64,000 nt of DNA from contig NZ_AXVM01000003.1 in assembly GCF_000484635.1 (NCBI RefSeq), forward strand, positions 1 through 64,000, in the 5' to 3' direction. Made by a program: the position numbers and the translations under genes. Origin of the DNA: Comamonas badia DSM 17552 (GTDB lineage: Bacteria; Pseudomonadota; Gammaproteobacteria; Burkholderiales; Burkholderiaceae_C). Under the pieces are notes generated by a model. The model saw nothing but the letters and a program-made list of their open reading frames with translations. It searched no databases and had not been told where the DNA came from. This document shows positions 23,849 through 35,936 of this stretch, piece after piece (position 1 is the first letter of the stretch; each line of letters starts with the position of its first letter).

Positions 23849-24586
23849 TCACTGGTATGCGTCGGGGTCGAGGCGCCGCATCTCGGCCTCGATCCACGCC
23901 TGCACCTCGTGCATGAGTTCCTCGGCCTTGCGGCCAGTGCTGGCAATCGGCGCGCCGATGGAAACCTCCACCACGCCCGGCCGCTTGGTGAAGCCGCTCT
24001 TGGGCCAGACACGCCCCGAGGTGACGGCCACCGGCACCACGGGCACGCCCGCCGCGATCGCCAGGCGCGCGCCGCTCACCATGTATTTGCCGACGCTGCC
24101 GCGCGGCGTGCGCGTGCCTTCGGGGAACATCACCACCCAGATGCCTTCGGAGAGCAGCCGCCGGCCCTGCTTGATGACGCGCACGAAGGCGCGCGTGGGA
24201 TGGCCGCGGTCGATGTGGATCATGTCCATGCAGGCCATGGACCAGCCGAAGAACGGGATGTGCAGCAGTTCCCGCTTGAACACATAGGCCACGCGCCGCG
24301 GCAGGATGGCGGGCATCATGAAGGTCTCATAGGCCGACTGGTGCTTGACCAGCAGCACCACGCCCTGGGCCGGGTCGGTGGGCAGGTTTTCCAGGCCGGT
24401 GACGTGGCGCTTGATGCCCAGCAAGGGGCGCGCGACGTCGGCGGCGAGCGCCAGCCAGGCACGCGCCGGGATGTAGCTGCCTTGCGGGCCGCCACCGAAG
24501 GCACGCGCCAGCAGCACGGCGAGCGTGTAGGGGATCACCGTGATGACGAGCACCAGCATGTAGAGGATGGAGCGGATCAGGGCCAT
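23849..24586 (-). CDS. plsC: 1-acyl-sn-glycerol-3-phosphate acyltransferase PlsC
   Basis: A 245-residue membrane acyltransferase converting lysophosphatidate to phosphatidate. One N-terminal membrane segment (about 5-28), then the acyltransferase motifs: KHQSAYETF (H82 with Glu rather than Asp at +5), RVAYVFKRELLHIPFFGW, FPEGTR (154-159) and VVPVAV. The HX4E variant is known among beta-proteobacterial PlsC. Start MALIRSILYM was taken because the open frame upstream passes through repeat DNA. Confidence 0.92.
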   Translation of the reverse strand: MALIRSILYMLVLVITVIPYTLAVLLARAFGGGPQGSYIPARAWLALAADVARPLLGIKRHVTGLENLPTDPAQGVVLLVKHQSAYETFMMPAILPRRVAYVFKRELLHIPFFGWSMACMDMIHIDRGHPTRAFVRVIKQGRRLLSEGIWVVMFPEGTRTPRGSVGKYMVSGARLAIAAGVPVVPVAVTSGRVWPKSGFTKRPGVVEVSIGAPIASTGRKAEELMHEVQAWIEAEMRRLDPDAYQ

Positions 24587-24613
24587 GGATTGCTCAGGGG
24601 ATGTGGTGAAGAC

Positions 24614-24790
24614 TGAAAGCCCCCACCCCGCCCATCTGGGAGTAAAGAGTGCGCATGGGAATTGTGGTTTTAGGCTCCTTCCCCCTCTGGGGGAAGGCTG
24701 GGATGGGGGCACGGGGCGCATCCGTGGGCGCTGCGCTTGTTCCGTCGCCGCACGCCCCCACCCCTGCCCTCCCCCAGAGGGGGAGGAAGT
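24614..24790. repeat. Type B repeat cluster between glyS and plsC
   Basis: Three type B units, the first a truncated one (AGCCCCCACCCCGCCCATCT then GGGAG), followed by a complete inverted pair (CTCCTTCCCCCTCTGGGGGA... and CCCCCACCCCTGCCCTCCCC...). The 243-base gap holds nothing else recognisable apart from the upstream sequence of plsC. Confidence 0.88.
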
Positions 24791-24829
24791 CATATCGGTA
24801 AGGGGAGAGGTGCTTGCGCGACAAAGCCA

Positions 24830-26989
24830 TCAAGCAGCCAGCCGCGAAAGATCGGCCACGCGGTTCATGGCGTCGTGCAGGGTCTTGAGCAGGCCCAGGC
24901 GGTTCAGACGCAAGTCCGCCTCTTCGGCATTGACCATCACATGCTCGAAGAAGGCATCGACGGGCGCGCGCAGGGCGGCCAGGGTCGTGAGGCTGGCGGT
25001 GTAGTCGCCCTGGCCATACTGCGCATCGGCTTTTGGCGCGATGGCTTTCAGCGCCGCATGCAGGTCTTTTTCCGCCGCCTCGCGCAGCAGTTCCGGGTTG
25101 ACGTGGGCGTCCACATCGCCCGCTTTTTTCAGGATGTTGGTCACGCGCTTGTTGGCCGCGGCGAGCGCCGGGGCTTCGGGCAGGCGGGCGAAGGCGCGCA
25201 CCGCTTCAAGCTGCGGCGCCACCTGGGCCAGCCGTTGCGGGCGCAACGCGAGCACGGCATCGACCTCCTGCGCGCTGTAGCCCTGCTCGCGCAGGCTGCC
25301 TGCAAGGCGCTCGTAGATGAAGGTGGAGAGCTCTGCAGTGGGGTTGGTTATTTTGGCCCCAAACGCAGGCAGGGCATGCGCAAGCAGCTCTGGTAATGAG
25401 AGTGGCAGATTCTTTTCCACCAGCATGCGGATCACGCCCAGCGCATGGCGGCGCAGCGCGAATGGGTCGCGGTCGCCCGTGGGCGGGTTGCCGGTGCCGA
25501 ACATGCCCACCAGGGTTTCGAGCTTGTCGGCCAGCGCCACCACCACACCCACGGTCTCGCGCGGCAGCGCGTCGCCCGCGAAGCGCGGCTTGTAGTGGTC
25601 TTCGATGGCGTGCGCCACCTCGTCGGGCAGCCCGTCGTTGACCGCGTAGTAGGCGCCCATGGTGCCCTGCAGCTCGGGGAATTCACCCACCATGTCGGTC
25701 ACGAGGTCGGTCTTGGCGAGCAGCGCGGCGTTGTCTATGCAGGTGAGCAGCCAGTCTTCGGCGATCTCGCCCTCGGGCGTCTGCAGCAGCGCGTTGGCGT
25801 GCGTGAGGTGCGCAAAAAGCTGGCTGCCGATGGCCTTGGCGATGGCGCGCACGCGCTGCACGCGCTCGCCCTGGGTGCCGAGCTGGTGGTGATAGACCAC
25901 CTTGGCGAGTTGCGGCACGCGGCTCGCCAGCGTCTTCTTGCGGTCCTGGTCGAAGAAGAATTTGGCATCCGCCAGGCGCGGGCGCACCACGCGCTCGTTG
26001 CCTTCGATGACGGCACTGGGGTCGTCGGGATGAATGTTGCTCACGACGAGGAAACGGTGGGTGAGCTTGCCTTGTGCATCGAGCAGCGGAAAGTACTTCT
26101 GGTTGGCCTTCATCGTGAGGATCAGGCATTCCTGCGGCACCGTGAGGTATTCGGCATCGAACTGGCAGGTGAGGACATTGGGGCGCTCGACCAGCGCGGT
26201 CACTTCGTCGAGCAGCGCTTCGTCTTCGATCGCATGCGCGCCGCCGCCCACAGCCTGCGCGGCAGCGGCGAGCTGGCGTGCGATCTCGGCCCGGCGCTCG
26301 CCAAAGCTGGCGATCACCGCGCCCTCATCCTGCAGTTGCCGGGCGTAGCTGTCGGCGTTCTTGATTTCAATGGGGTCGTGCGCCGCCTCGAACCGATGGC
26401 CGTGCGTGCTGCGCCCTGCCGTGAGGCCCAGCGCCTGAACCGGCAGCACCGCATCGCCATGCAGCGCAACAAGGCCGTGGGCCGGGCGCACGAAGTGCAC
26501 GCTGCTCCAGCCGTCCGCAAGCTGGTAGCGCATGACCTTGGGAATGGGCAGCTTGGCGATGGCCTCTGAGAGCGCCTTCTGCACGCCCACCGCCAGCGCC
26601 ACGCCCGCCACCGTGCTGTGCAGGTAAAGCACCTGCGCCTTGCCGTCATCGACGCGTTCGAGTTGCGGCACGGCAGCGGCATCCGCCCCGAGCGCGGCGA
26701 GCTTCTTGAGCAGCGCGGGCGTGGGCTGGCCATCCGCCGCAAGCCCGACCGACGCGGGCATGAGCTTGTGCGACACCGCCTTGTCCTCGGCCTGCGCGCG
26801 CACCGCACTCACCTGCACCGCCAGGCGCCGGGGTGTGGCAAAGGCCGTGGCCTGCGAACCTGCTTCGGTCAGGCCCTGCGCCGCCAGTTGCTGAAAGAAC
26901 ACGTCGGCAAACGCATTCCCCAGATGGCGCAACGCCTTGGGCGGCAATTCTTCAACAAACAGCTCAACAAGCAAATGGGCGGTGGTCAT
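24830..26989 (-). CDS. glyS: Glycyl-tRNA synthetase beta subunit GlyS
   Basis: A 719-residue beta chain of the (alpha-beta)2 bacterial glycyl-tRNA synthetase. It contains the typical N-terminus LLVELFVEELPPKALRHLG, the central FTHRF-like segment KLTHRFLVVSNIH, an HD-like domain, and C-terminal anticodon-binding and coiled helices (VDAFFEHVMVNAEEADLRLN). It binds tRNA-Gly while the alpha chain activates glycine. Located 84 bases downstream of glyQ on the same strand; the gap contains a type D repeat. Confidence 0.97.
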   Translation of the reverse strand: MTTAHLLVELFVEELPPKALRHLGNAFADVFFQQLAAQGLTEAGSQATAFATPRRLAVQVSAVRAQAEDKAVSHKLMPASVGLAADGQPTPALLKKLAALGADAAAVPQLERVDDGKAQVLYLHSTVAGVALAVGVQKALSEAIAKLPIPKVMRYQLADGWSSVHFVRPAHGLVALHGDAVLPVQALGLTAGRSTHGHRFEAAHDPIEIKNADSYARQLQDEGAVIASFGERRAEIARQLAAAAQAVGGGAHAIEDEALLDEVTALVERPNVLTCQFDAEYLTVPQECLILTMKANQKYFPLLDAQGKLTHRFLVVSNIHPDDPSAVIEGNERVVRPRLADAKFFFDQDRKKTLASRVPQLAKVVYHHQLGTQGERVQRVRAIAKAIGSQLFAHLTHANALLQTPEGEIAEDWLLTCIDNAALLAKTDLVTDMVGEFPELQGTMGAYYAVNDGLPDEVAHAIEDHYKPRFAGDALPRETVGVVVALADKLETLVGMFGTGNPPTGDRDPFALRRHALGVIRMLVEKNLPLSLPELLAHALPAFGAKITNPTAELSTFIYERLAGSLREQGYSAQEVDAVLALRPQRLAQVAPQLEAVRAFARLPEAPALAAANKRVTNILKKAGDVDAHVNPELLREAAEKDLHAALKAIAPKADAQYGQGDYTASLTTLAALRAPVDAFFEHVMVNAEEADLRLNRLGLLKTLHDAMNRVADLSRLAA

Positions 26990-26997
26990 ATCACATT

Positions 26998-27055
26998 CGA
27001 TAGCTGCTCGCGCTTGATGGATAAGCGCTGAAGCCGTATTTCGTTCAAATTTTCA
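26998..27055. repeat. Type D repeat copy between glyQ and glyS
   Basis: CGATAGCTGCTCGCGCTTGA followed by TGGATAAGCGCTGAAGCC and CAAATTTT. It carries the short inverted core GCGCTT/AAGCGC of the type D family and makes up most of the intergenic gap. Confidence 0.65.
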
Positions 27056-27073
27056 AGCAGAGTCTGCCTGCGC

Positions 27074-28012
<939 letters not shown>

Positions 28013-28113
28013 GCGAAAGGCGCTTGTATCGTGTGGCTTTGGCGCACACGTGAATCAACGATTTTAGGCGGTAGGGGTTTCTGTTGAGGTTCAGCGTCTG
28101 ATTACGGAGTGGG

Positions 28114-28751
28114 GGCCGGGTCTCGCCCCGGCGGGCGACTCACTTTCTTTTGCTTCGCCAAAAGAAAGTAAGCAAAGAAAAGGCGACCCCACGCCTGCGA
28201 CCCCCGCGCTTCGCTTCGGGGCAACCTGCGTCGCGAGGCTTGCGGGGTGCGCCGCATAACTCGCTTTACGCTTGCGCGCTCCGCTCGGACAAATGCGGCG
28301 AGCATGTTCACGAAGCGTCTGCATCCTTCGGTGCAGCCGCCACACCGCAAGCCTCGCGCCGCAGGCGCAGCCGAAGGGGGTGGGGGCGGATACGGGTACG
28401 GGTACGGGTACGGGTACGGGAAAAGTGCCAGCACAGGCGCACCGTTTCGTTTTCAGCGCGATGCTCGCACAGGTCTCTTCGGGGTCCCCTCTGCCCGTGC
28501 CGAGAAGCGCAGTGACTGCAGTGGGCTTGGGCAGTGGAACATGCCCAAGCATCGTCATCTGACTTGCTGCGGCTGTCTGAGCGGAGCGCGCAAGCGCGAA
28601 GCGAGTTCCGCAGCACCACTGCAGGCGCGAGCATCGCAGGTTGCCCGGAGCGAAGCGAAGGGACACGGGCAGCGGGGTCGCCTTTTCTTTGCTTACTTTC
28701 TTTTGGCGAAGCAAAAGAAAGTAAGTCGCCCGCCGGGGCGAAATCCCGGCC
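28114..28751. repeat. Long inverted-repeat element (~640 bp), no transposase
   Basis: Two imperfect arms of about 185 bases (28114-28297 and 28566-28751) are reverse complements over their length, best at the outer ends where both carry CTTTCTTTTGCTTCGCCAAA then AGAAAGTAAG. Further in they share GGCGACCCC, GGGCAACCTGCG and CTTGCGCGCTCCGCTC. The roughly 265-base centre holds a GGGTAC hexamer tandem and an unrelated CG-rich segment. No convincing gene is present; open frames across it are side effects of composition. It occupies most of the 866-base gap between glyQ and lpd. It could be a non-autonomous mobile element or a decayed repeat pair. Confidence 0.85.
28388..28420. repeat. Tandem hexamer array (GGGTAC)n
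   Basis: About five consecutive copies of TACGGG, the first with one change (GGATAC), located near the centre of the long inverted-repeat element. GTAC is self-complementary. Short arrays of this sort are prone to slippage and may vary between strains. Confidence 0.9.
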
Positions 28752-28798
28752 GACGACGCTTGCAAAAAGCAAGCCTCTGGAAATGCACAAGCCGCAAG

Positions 28799-28876
28799 CC
28801 CCTCACCCCAACCCTCTCCCCAAAGGGGCGAGGGAGCAAAGCCCCCACCCATCCTCCCCCGGCGGGGGAGGGGAAA
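28799..28876. repeat. Type B repeat pair at the 3' end of lpd
   Basis: Two adjoining type B units (CCTCACCCCAACCCTCTCCC... and CCCCCACCCATCCTCCCCCG...), the second ending three bases before the lpd stop. The stem-rich sequence could act as a transcription stop, but there is no T-run. Confidence 0.85.
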
Positions 28877-28878
28877 AG

Positions 28879-30273
28879 TCAGATATGCAGCGCGTGCCCC
28901 AGCGCCCTGAGCGCCGCCTCCTGCACCGCCTCGCCCAGCGTCGGATGCGCGTGAATCGTCCCCGCCACATCCTCCAGCCGCGCCCCCATCTCTATCGACT
29001 GCCCGAACGCCGCCGAGAGTTCGGAAACGCTGTGCCCCACCGCATGCCAGCCGATGATGACGTGGTCCTGCTTGCGCGCCAGCACCCGCACGAATCCGCC
29101 CTCGGCCCCCAGCGTCATCGCGCGCCCATTGGCCGCGAACGGAAAGCTCGCCTCGATGGTCTCGATGCCCGCCGCCTTGGCCTCGGCCGTCGTCATGCCG
29201 CAGACCACGACCTCGGGGTCGGTGAAGCACACCGCTGGGATCGCCATGGGCTCGAAGCGCCGCGGCTTGCCCGCGATCTGCTCGGCCACGCATTCGCCCT
29301 GCGCCATCGCGCGGTGGGCGAGCACGGGCTCGCCCGTCACGTCGCCGATCGCCCAGACATTGCGCATGGAGGTGGCGCAATGCGCATCGATAGCGATGGC
29401 CCGCCCGTTCATCGTCAGGTGCAGGCTTTCGATGCCAAAGCCCGTGGCGCGCGGGCGGCGGCCCACGGCGACGAGCACCTTGTCGGCCGGCAGCGCGAAT
29501 TCGTCGGCCCGGGCGTTGCGCACATGCACGCCGTTCTTCGCGTCGTAGCTCGCCACGCTGCAGCCCAGGTGCAGCACCACGCCGGCTTTCTTCAGGCTGT
29601 AAAGCACGGGCTTGGTCAGCGCCTCGTCGTAGCGCGGCAGGATGTCGGGCGCGGCCTCGACCACAGTCACCTCGGTACCCAGCTTGCGGTAGGCGAAGCT
29701 CAGCTCCAGACCGATGTAGCCCGCGCCCACGACCACCAGGCGCCTGGGCAGCTCGGCGGGCGAGAGCGCGTCGGTCGAGGACCAGATCGCCCCGCCGAAG
29801 GGCATGTTGGGCAGTGCCACGGGCTCGGAGCCGGTGGCGATCAACAAGTGCTCGCAGCGCACGCGCACTGCTTCGTCACCCACTTGCACGACGGCGGTTT
29901 TGCCGTCTTCCACCGTCGCCCAGCCTTGCAGCACCTGCACGCCCGCCTTGCGCAGCAGCACGCCCACGCCGCTGGTCAGGCGCTTGACGATGCCGTCCTT
30001 CCAGCGCACGGTCTGCGCCAGATCGAGCGTCGGCTCTTTCACATGGATGCCCATGGGCGAATGGCCCGCCGCCTGCATGCGCGCCTGCTCAAAATCGTGC
30101 GCTGCATGGATCAGCGCCTTCGACGGAATGCAGCCGATGTTCAGGCACGTGCCACCCAGACTTGCACCCTCGGCGAGCACCGTGGGCACACCGAGTTGCC
30201 CGGCGCGGATGGCCGCGACGTAGCCGCCGGGGCCGCCGCCGATCACCAGCAGTTGGGTAGAAATTTCTTTCAT
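28879..30273 (-). CDS. lpdV: Dihydrolipoamide dehydrogenase (E3) of the branched-chain complex
   Basis: A 464-residue flavoprotein that reoxidises dihydrolipoyl groups with NAD+. FAD motif [15 protein letters not shown] (12-26), redox disulfide [18 protein letters not shown] motif [13 protein letters not shown], second FAD motif VWAIGDVTG and the C-terminal HAHPTLGE with the catalytic His. The ATG at MKEIST has GGGAGG 9 bases upstream; an ATG seven codons earlier overlaps the bkdB stop and is an alternative. Last gene of the bkd operon, so this copy is the dedicated E3. Confidence 0.95.
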   Translation of the reverse strand: MKEISTQLLVIGGGPGGYVAAIRAGQLGVPTVLAEGASLGGTCLNIGCIPSKALIHAAHDFEQARMQAAGHSPMGIHVKEPTLDLAQTVRWKDGIVKRLTSGVGVLLRKAGVQVLQGWATVEDGKTAVVQVGDEAVRVRCEHLLIATGSEPVALPNMPFGGAIWSSTDALSPAELPRRLVVVGAGYIGLELSFAYRKLGTEVTVVEAAPDILPRYDEALTKPVLYSLKKAGVVLHLGCSVASYDAKNGVHVRNARADEFALPADKVLVAVGRRPRATGFGIESLHLTMNGRAIAIDAHCATSMRNVWAIGDVTGEPVLAHRAMAQGECVAEQIAGKPRRFEPMAIPAVCFTDPEVVVCGMTTAEAKAAGIETIEASFPFAANGRAMTLGAEGGFVRVLARKQDHVIIGWHAVGHSVSELSAAFGQSIEMGARLEDVAGTIHAHPTLGEAVQEAALRALGHALHI

Positions 30274-30290
30274 GTTCTTGCCTCCCGCGG

Positions 30291-31610
30291 TCATTCAATG
30301 AAAAGCAGCGCCGGGGCTTCCAGCAGGCTGCGCACGGCCTGGATGAAGCGCGCCGCATCCATGCCATCGACCACACGGTGGTCAAACGAAGAAGACAGGT
30401 TCATGAGCTGGCGCGCCACGACCTGGCCTTCGCGGAACATGGGCCGCTCGATGATGCGGTTCACGCCCACGATCGCCACCTCGGGGTGGTTGATCACCGG
30501 CGTGCTCACGATGCCGCCCAGCGGCCCCAGACTCGTGAGCGTGATGGTCGAGCCCGAAAGCTCCTCGCGCGGCGCCTTGCCCGTGCGCGCGCCCTCGGCC
30601 ACGCGCGCCACGCCGGCGGCGCATTGCCACAGATCAAGCGCCTCGGCATGGCGCAGCACCGGCACCATCAGCCCGCCCTCGGTCTGCGTGGCGATGCCCA
30701 GGTGCACGGGCTCGTAGCGCGTGACCACGCCCGCGTCGTCGTCAAAGCGCGCGTTGATCTGCGGAAAATCGCGCAGCGCGACGACCATCGCACGGATCAG
30801 CAAGGGCAGCAGCGTGAGCTTGCCGCGCGTGCTGCCGTGCAGCTGGTTGAGCCTGGCACGCAGGGCTTCGAGCTCGGTGACGTCCACCTCTTCCACATAG
30901 CTGAAATGCGGAATGCGGCGCTTGGCCTCCTGCATCTTCTGCGCGATCTTGCGGCGCAGGCCGATGACCGGTATGGCCGCTTCGCCATTGCGCTCCACAT
31001 AGATCGAGCCGCCCGCAGCGGGTGCGCCGCCGCGCGCTGCCCAGGCATCGAGGTCTTCGTGCAGGATGCGCCCGGCCGGGCCACTGCCTGGCACCAGACG
31101 TAATTCGATGCCCATTTCCAGCGCACGCTGGCGCACCGAGGGCGCTGCCAGTGGGCGCTCACCCTCTTTGCGCACGACGTGTTGGGCTACTGGTTTTGCC
31201 ACGGGGGCTGCCTTGGATGCGGCCACGCTCACCGGCTTTACTCCCTCCCCTTCCGGGGGAGGGTTGGGGTGGGGGCTATTCGCATGAGCCACTTGTCCCG
31301 CACGCACGCCCCCATCCCTGCCTTCCCCCAGAGGGGGAAGGGGTGGGGAGTCTTTCAGATTGCCCTCGCCCTCCACCTCCAGGCGCACCAGCTCGGCGCC
31401 CACGGGCAGCACGTCGCCCACCTTGCCGCCGAAGGCGAGCACCTTGCCATGCACATGGCAGGGCACCTCCACCGTGGCCTTGTCGGTCATGATGTCGGCG
31501 ATGACCTGGTCTTCGGCCACCGTATCGCCCACCTGCACATGCCAGGCGGCGATTTCCACTTCGGCGATGCCCTCTCCGATGTCGGGCACGCGGATGATGT
31601 AGATACCCAT
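30291..31610 (-). CDS. bkdB: Branched-chain 2-oxoacid dehydrogenase E2, linker enlarged by a repeat
   Basis: A 439-residue acyltransferase core protein. One lipoyl domain (1-80) with the lipoyl Lys44 in [10 protein letters not shown], a peripheral-subunit-binding domain (about 153-190, [15 protein letters not shown] and [14 protein letters not shown]), and a catalytic domain with [15 protein letters not shown] near the C-terminus. The ATVEVP form of the lipoyl site and gene order point to branched-chain rather than pyruvate substrates. Between lipoyl domain and binding domain, about 37 residues ([14 protein letters not shown] to [14 protein letters not shown]) are translated from a type B repeat pair; the frame is kept. 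Confidence 0.93.
   Translation of the reverse strand: MGIYIIRVPDIGEGIAEVEIAAWHVQVGDTVAEDQVIADIMTDKATVEVPCHVHGKVLAFGGKVGDVLPVGAELVRLEVEGEGNLKDSPPLPPLGEGRDGGVRAGQVAHANSPHPNPPPEGEGVKPVSVAASKAAPVAKPVAQHVVRKEGERPLAAPSVRQRALEMGIELRLVPGSGPAGRILHEDLDAWAARGGAPAAGGSIYVERNGEAAIPVIGLRRKIAQKMQEAKRRIPHFSYVEEVDVTELEALRARLNQLHGSTRGKLTLLPLLIRAMVVALRDFPQINARFDDDAGVVTRYEPVHLGIATQTEGGLMVPVLRHAEALDLWQCAAGVARVAEGARTGKAPREELSGSTITLTSLGPLGGIVSTPVINHPEVAIVGVNRIIERPMFREGQVVARQLMNLSSSFDHRVVDGMDAARFIQAVRSLLEAPALLFIE
31241..31350. repeat. Type B repeat pair inserted in frame in bkdB
   Basis: A complete inverted pair of type B units (CTCCCTCCCCTTCCGGGGGA... and GCCCCCATCCCTGCCTTCCC...) with a 31-base spacer. It matches the intergenic pairs near rmlB and plsC but lies wholly within the coding sequence for the E2 linker. 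Confidence 0.92.
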
Positions 31611-31613
31611 GGC

Positions 31614-32654
31614 TCAGCCCTCCATCACTTGCTTGAGGGCGGCGCCGACGCGCGCCGGCCCCGGGAAGTAGGCCCATTCCTGGGCATGCGGATAGGGCGT
31701 GTCCCAGCCCGCCACGCGCGCTATCGGCGCCTCCAGGTGGTAGAAGCAATGCTCCTGCACCAGCGCGGTGAGCTCGGCGCCGAAGCCTGCGGTGCGCGTG
31801 GCCTCGTGCACCACCACGCAGCGCCCGGTCTTCTTCACCGAGGTGACGATGGTCTCCAGATCCAGCGGCCAGATGGAGCGCAGATCGATGATCTCGGCAT
31901 CGATGCCGGTGTCGATCGCCGCACGCTCGCTGACCCAGACCATGGTGCCGTAGGTCAGCACGGTCACGGCGGCGCCGGGGCGGAAGATGGCCGCGCTATC
32001 GAGCGGCACCTTGTAGTAGCCCTCGGGCACCTTGCCCAGATCGTGTTTGGACCAGGGCACCACGGGCTGGTCGTGCCGGCCGTCGAACGGGCCGTTGTAC
32101 AGGCGCTTGGGTTCCAGGAACACCACCGGGTCTTCGCACTCAATCGAAGCGATCAAGAGGCCTTTGGCGTCGTAGGGGTTGCTCGGCATCACGGTGCGGA
32201 TGCCGCAGATGTGGGCGAACACCGCCTCGGGGCTCTGGCTGTGCGTCTGCCCGCCGTAGATGCCGCCGCCGCAGGGCATGCGGATCACCATGGGCGCGGA
32301 AAAATCGCCGGCCGAGCGAAAGCGCAGCCGCGCCAGCTCGGAGACGATCTGGTCCATGGCCGGATAGAAATAGTCGGCGAACTGGATCTCGACCACGGGC
32401 TTGAGGCCGTAGGCCGCCATACCCAGGCCGGTGGCCACGATGCCGGATTCGGAAATCGGCGCATCAAAGCAGCGCGTCTTGCCGTACCTGGCCTGCAGGC
32501 CCTCGGTCACGCGGAACACGCCGCCGAAATAACCCACATCCTCGCCGTAGACCACCACGTCGTCATCGCGGCCCATCATCACGTCCAGGCCCGATCGCAG
32601 CGACTGCACCATGGTCATCGCCACTGTCTGTTGGCTTTGCGTTTGCTCTGTCAT
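31614..32654 (-). CDS. bkdA2: Branched-chain 2-oxoacid dehydrogenase E1 beta subunit
   Basis: A 346-residue transketolase-like subunit that completes the thiamine diphosphate site with the alpha chain. Motifs: GEDVGYFGGVFRVTEGLQ, PISESGIVATGLGMAAYGLK, EIQFADYFYPAMDQIVSE, and the C-terminal transketolase domain VTVLTYGTMVWVSERAA, EIIDLRSIWPLDLETIVTSV. It follows bkdA1 by 3 bases and precedes bkdB by 3 bases, a tightly packed operon. Confidence 0.95.
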   Translation of the reverse strand: MTEQTQSQQTVAMTMVQSLRSGLDVMMGRDDDVVVYGEDVGYFGGVFRVTEGLQARYGKTRCFDAPISESGIVATGLGMAAYGLKPVVEIQFADYFYPAMDQIVSELARLRFRSAGDFSAPMVIRMPCGGGIYGGQTHSQSPEAVFAHICGIRTVMPSNPYDAKGLLIASIECEDPVVFLEPKRLYNGPFDGRHDQPVVPWSKHDLGKVPEGYYKVPLDSAAIFRPGAAVTVLTYGTMVWVSERAAIDTGIDAEIIDLRSIWPLDLETIVTSVKKTGRCVVVHEATRTAGFGAELTALVQEHCFYHLEAPIARVAGWDTPYPHAQEWAYFPGPARVGAALKQVMEG

Positions 32655-32657
32655 GGC

Positions 32658-35171
<2,514 letters not shown>

Positions 35172-35750
35172 TCACAAGCCGAAGTCCGCGCCCGCGCCCA
35201 GCAGCGTCGCCACGCCCAGCGCCACAAAAACGGCGGCGGCAATGGAGTGCACCAGCTTCATCGGGATGCGTCCGGCCAGCTTGCCGCCAAGGAACACCGC
35301 CGGCACGTCGGCCACCATCATCCCCAGCGTGGTGCCGATCACCACCACGAGCGGCGTGCCGTAATGCGCGGCCATGGCCACGGTGGCGATCTGCGTCTTG
35401 TCGCCCATCTCGGCAAGGAAGAAGGTGACCAGCGTGGCGCCGAAAACCCCCAGGTGCTGCGTGACCCTGGCCTCATCCTCGTCCATCGTGTCGGGGATCA
35501 GCGTCCAGATCGCCATGGCGATGAAGGACAGGCCCAGCACCCAGCGCAGCACATGGGGCTGCACCACCGAGGTGATCCAGGCACCCAGCGCGCCGGCCAG
35601 GCCATGGTTGACCAAGGTGGCGGCGAGTATGCCCAGGATGATGGGCAGCGGCTTCTTGAAGCGCGCCGCGAGGATGAAGGCGAGCAGCTGCGTCTTGTCG
35701 CCGATTTCGGCCAGGGCGACGACGCCGGTGGAGACGAGGAGGGCTTCCAT
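35172..35750 (-). CDS. UPF0016/TMEM165 (GDT1) family Mn2+ exporter
   Basis: A 192-residue six-helix membrane protein built from two homologous halves, each with the family motif ExGDKTQ: EIGDKTQLLAFILAARF in the first and EMGDKTQIATVAMAAHY in the second. Bacterial members such as MneA of Vibrio export Mn2+; eukaryotic ones move Mn2+ or Ca2+ into the Golgi. The start MEALLVSTG was chosen; an open frame upstream is riboswitch sequence. The leader RNA contains a yybP-ykoY riboswitch, which strongly supports Mn2+ as substrate. Confidence 0.92.
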   Translation of the reverse strand: MEALLVSTGVVALAEIGDKTQLLAFILAARFKKPLPIILGILAATLVNHGLAGALGAWITSVVQPHVLRWVLGLSFIAMAIWTLIPDTMDEDEARVTQHLGVFGATLVTFFLAEMGDKTQIATVAMAAHYGTPLVVVIGTTLGMMVADVPAVFLGGKLAGRIPMKLVHSIAAAVFVALGVATLLGAGADFGL

Positions 35751-35817
35751 ATGCAAAGTCCGGGCCGGATAAAAGACGATTGACCACCACGCCCGTCCAG
35801 CCGAACGGCAGGCATGG

Positions 35818-35932
35818 TGGCCAAAGGTCTTGCCAGGCATGGTTGCTGCCGACGCCATGGCCCGGGAGCGGACCAAGCATGTTGACGTCGGCCTCTCGCG
35901 GCGCGAGAGCGGCTACTCCCCAATGACGGGCG
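35818..35932 (-). promoter_or_regulatory. yybP-ykoY manganese riboswitch
   Basis: On the minus strand the leader reads TTGGGGAGTAGCC, a GC-rich hairpin (CTCTCGCGCCGCGAGAG), GTCAACATGCTTGG, then GCAACCATGCC and GGCAAGACCTTTGG. The order GGGGAGUAGC, CAACAU, CAACCAUG and AGACCUUU is the conserved core of the yybP-ykoY class, which binds Mn2+ at the junction of two coaxial helices. It begins close to the phoR stop and ends about 70 bases before the exporter start. Mn2+ binding normally raises expression of the downstream gene, by exposing the ribosome site or preventing termination. Confidence 0.9.
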
Positions 35933-35936
35933 GATT

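Noticed and set aside
28388-28420. Possible CRISPR-like array
   Set aside because: Units are 6 bases with no spacers; no cas genes in the window.
28247-28954. Several open frames across the long inverted-repeat element
   Set aside because: They arise on both strands from the palindromic, repeat-rich sequence, share peptides by symmetry, and lack ribosome sites or domains.
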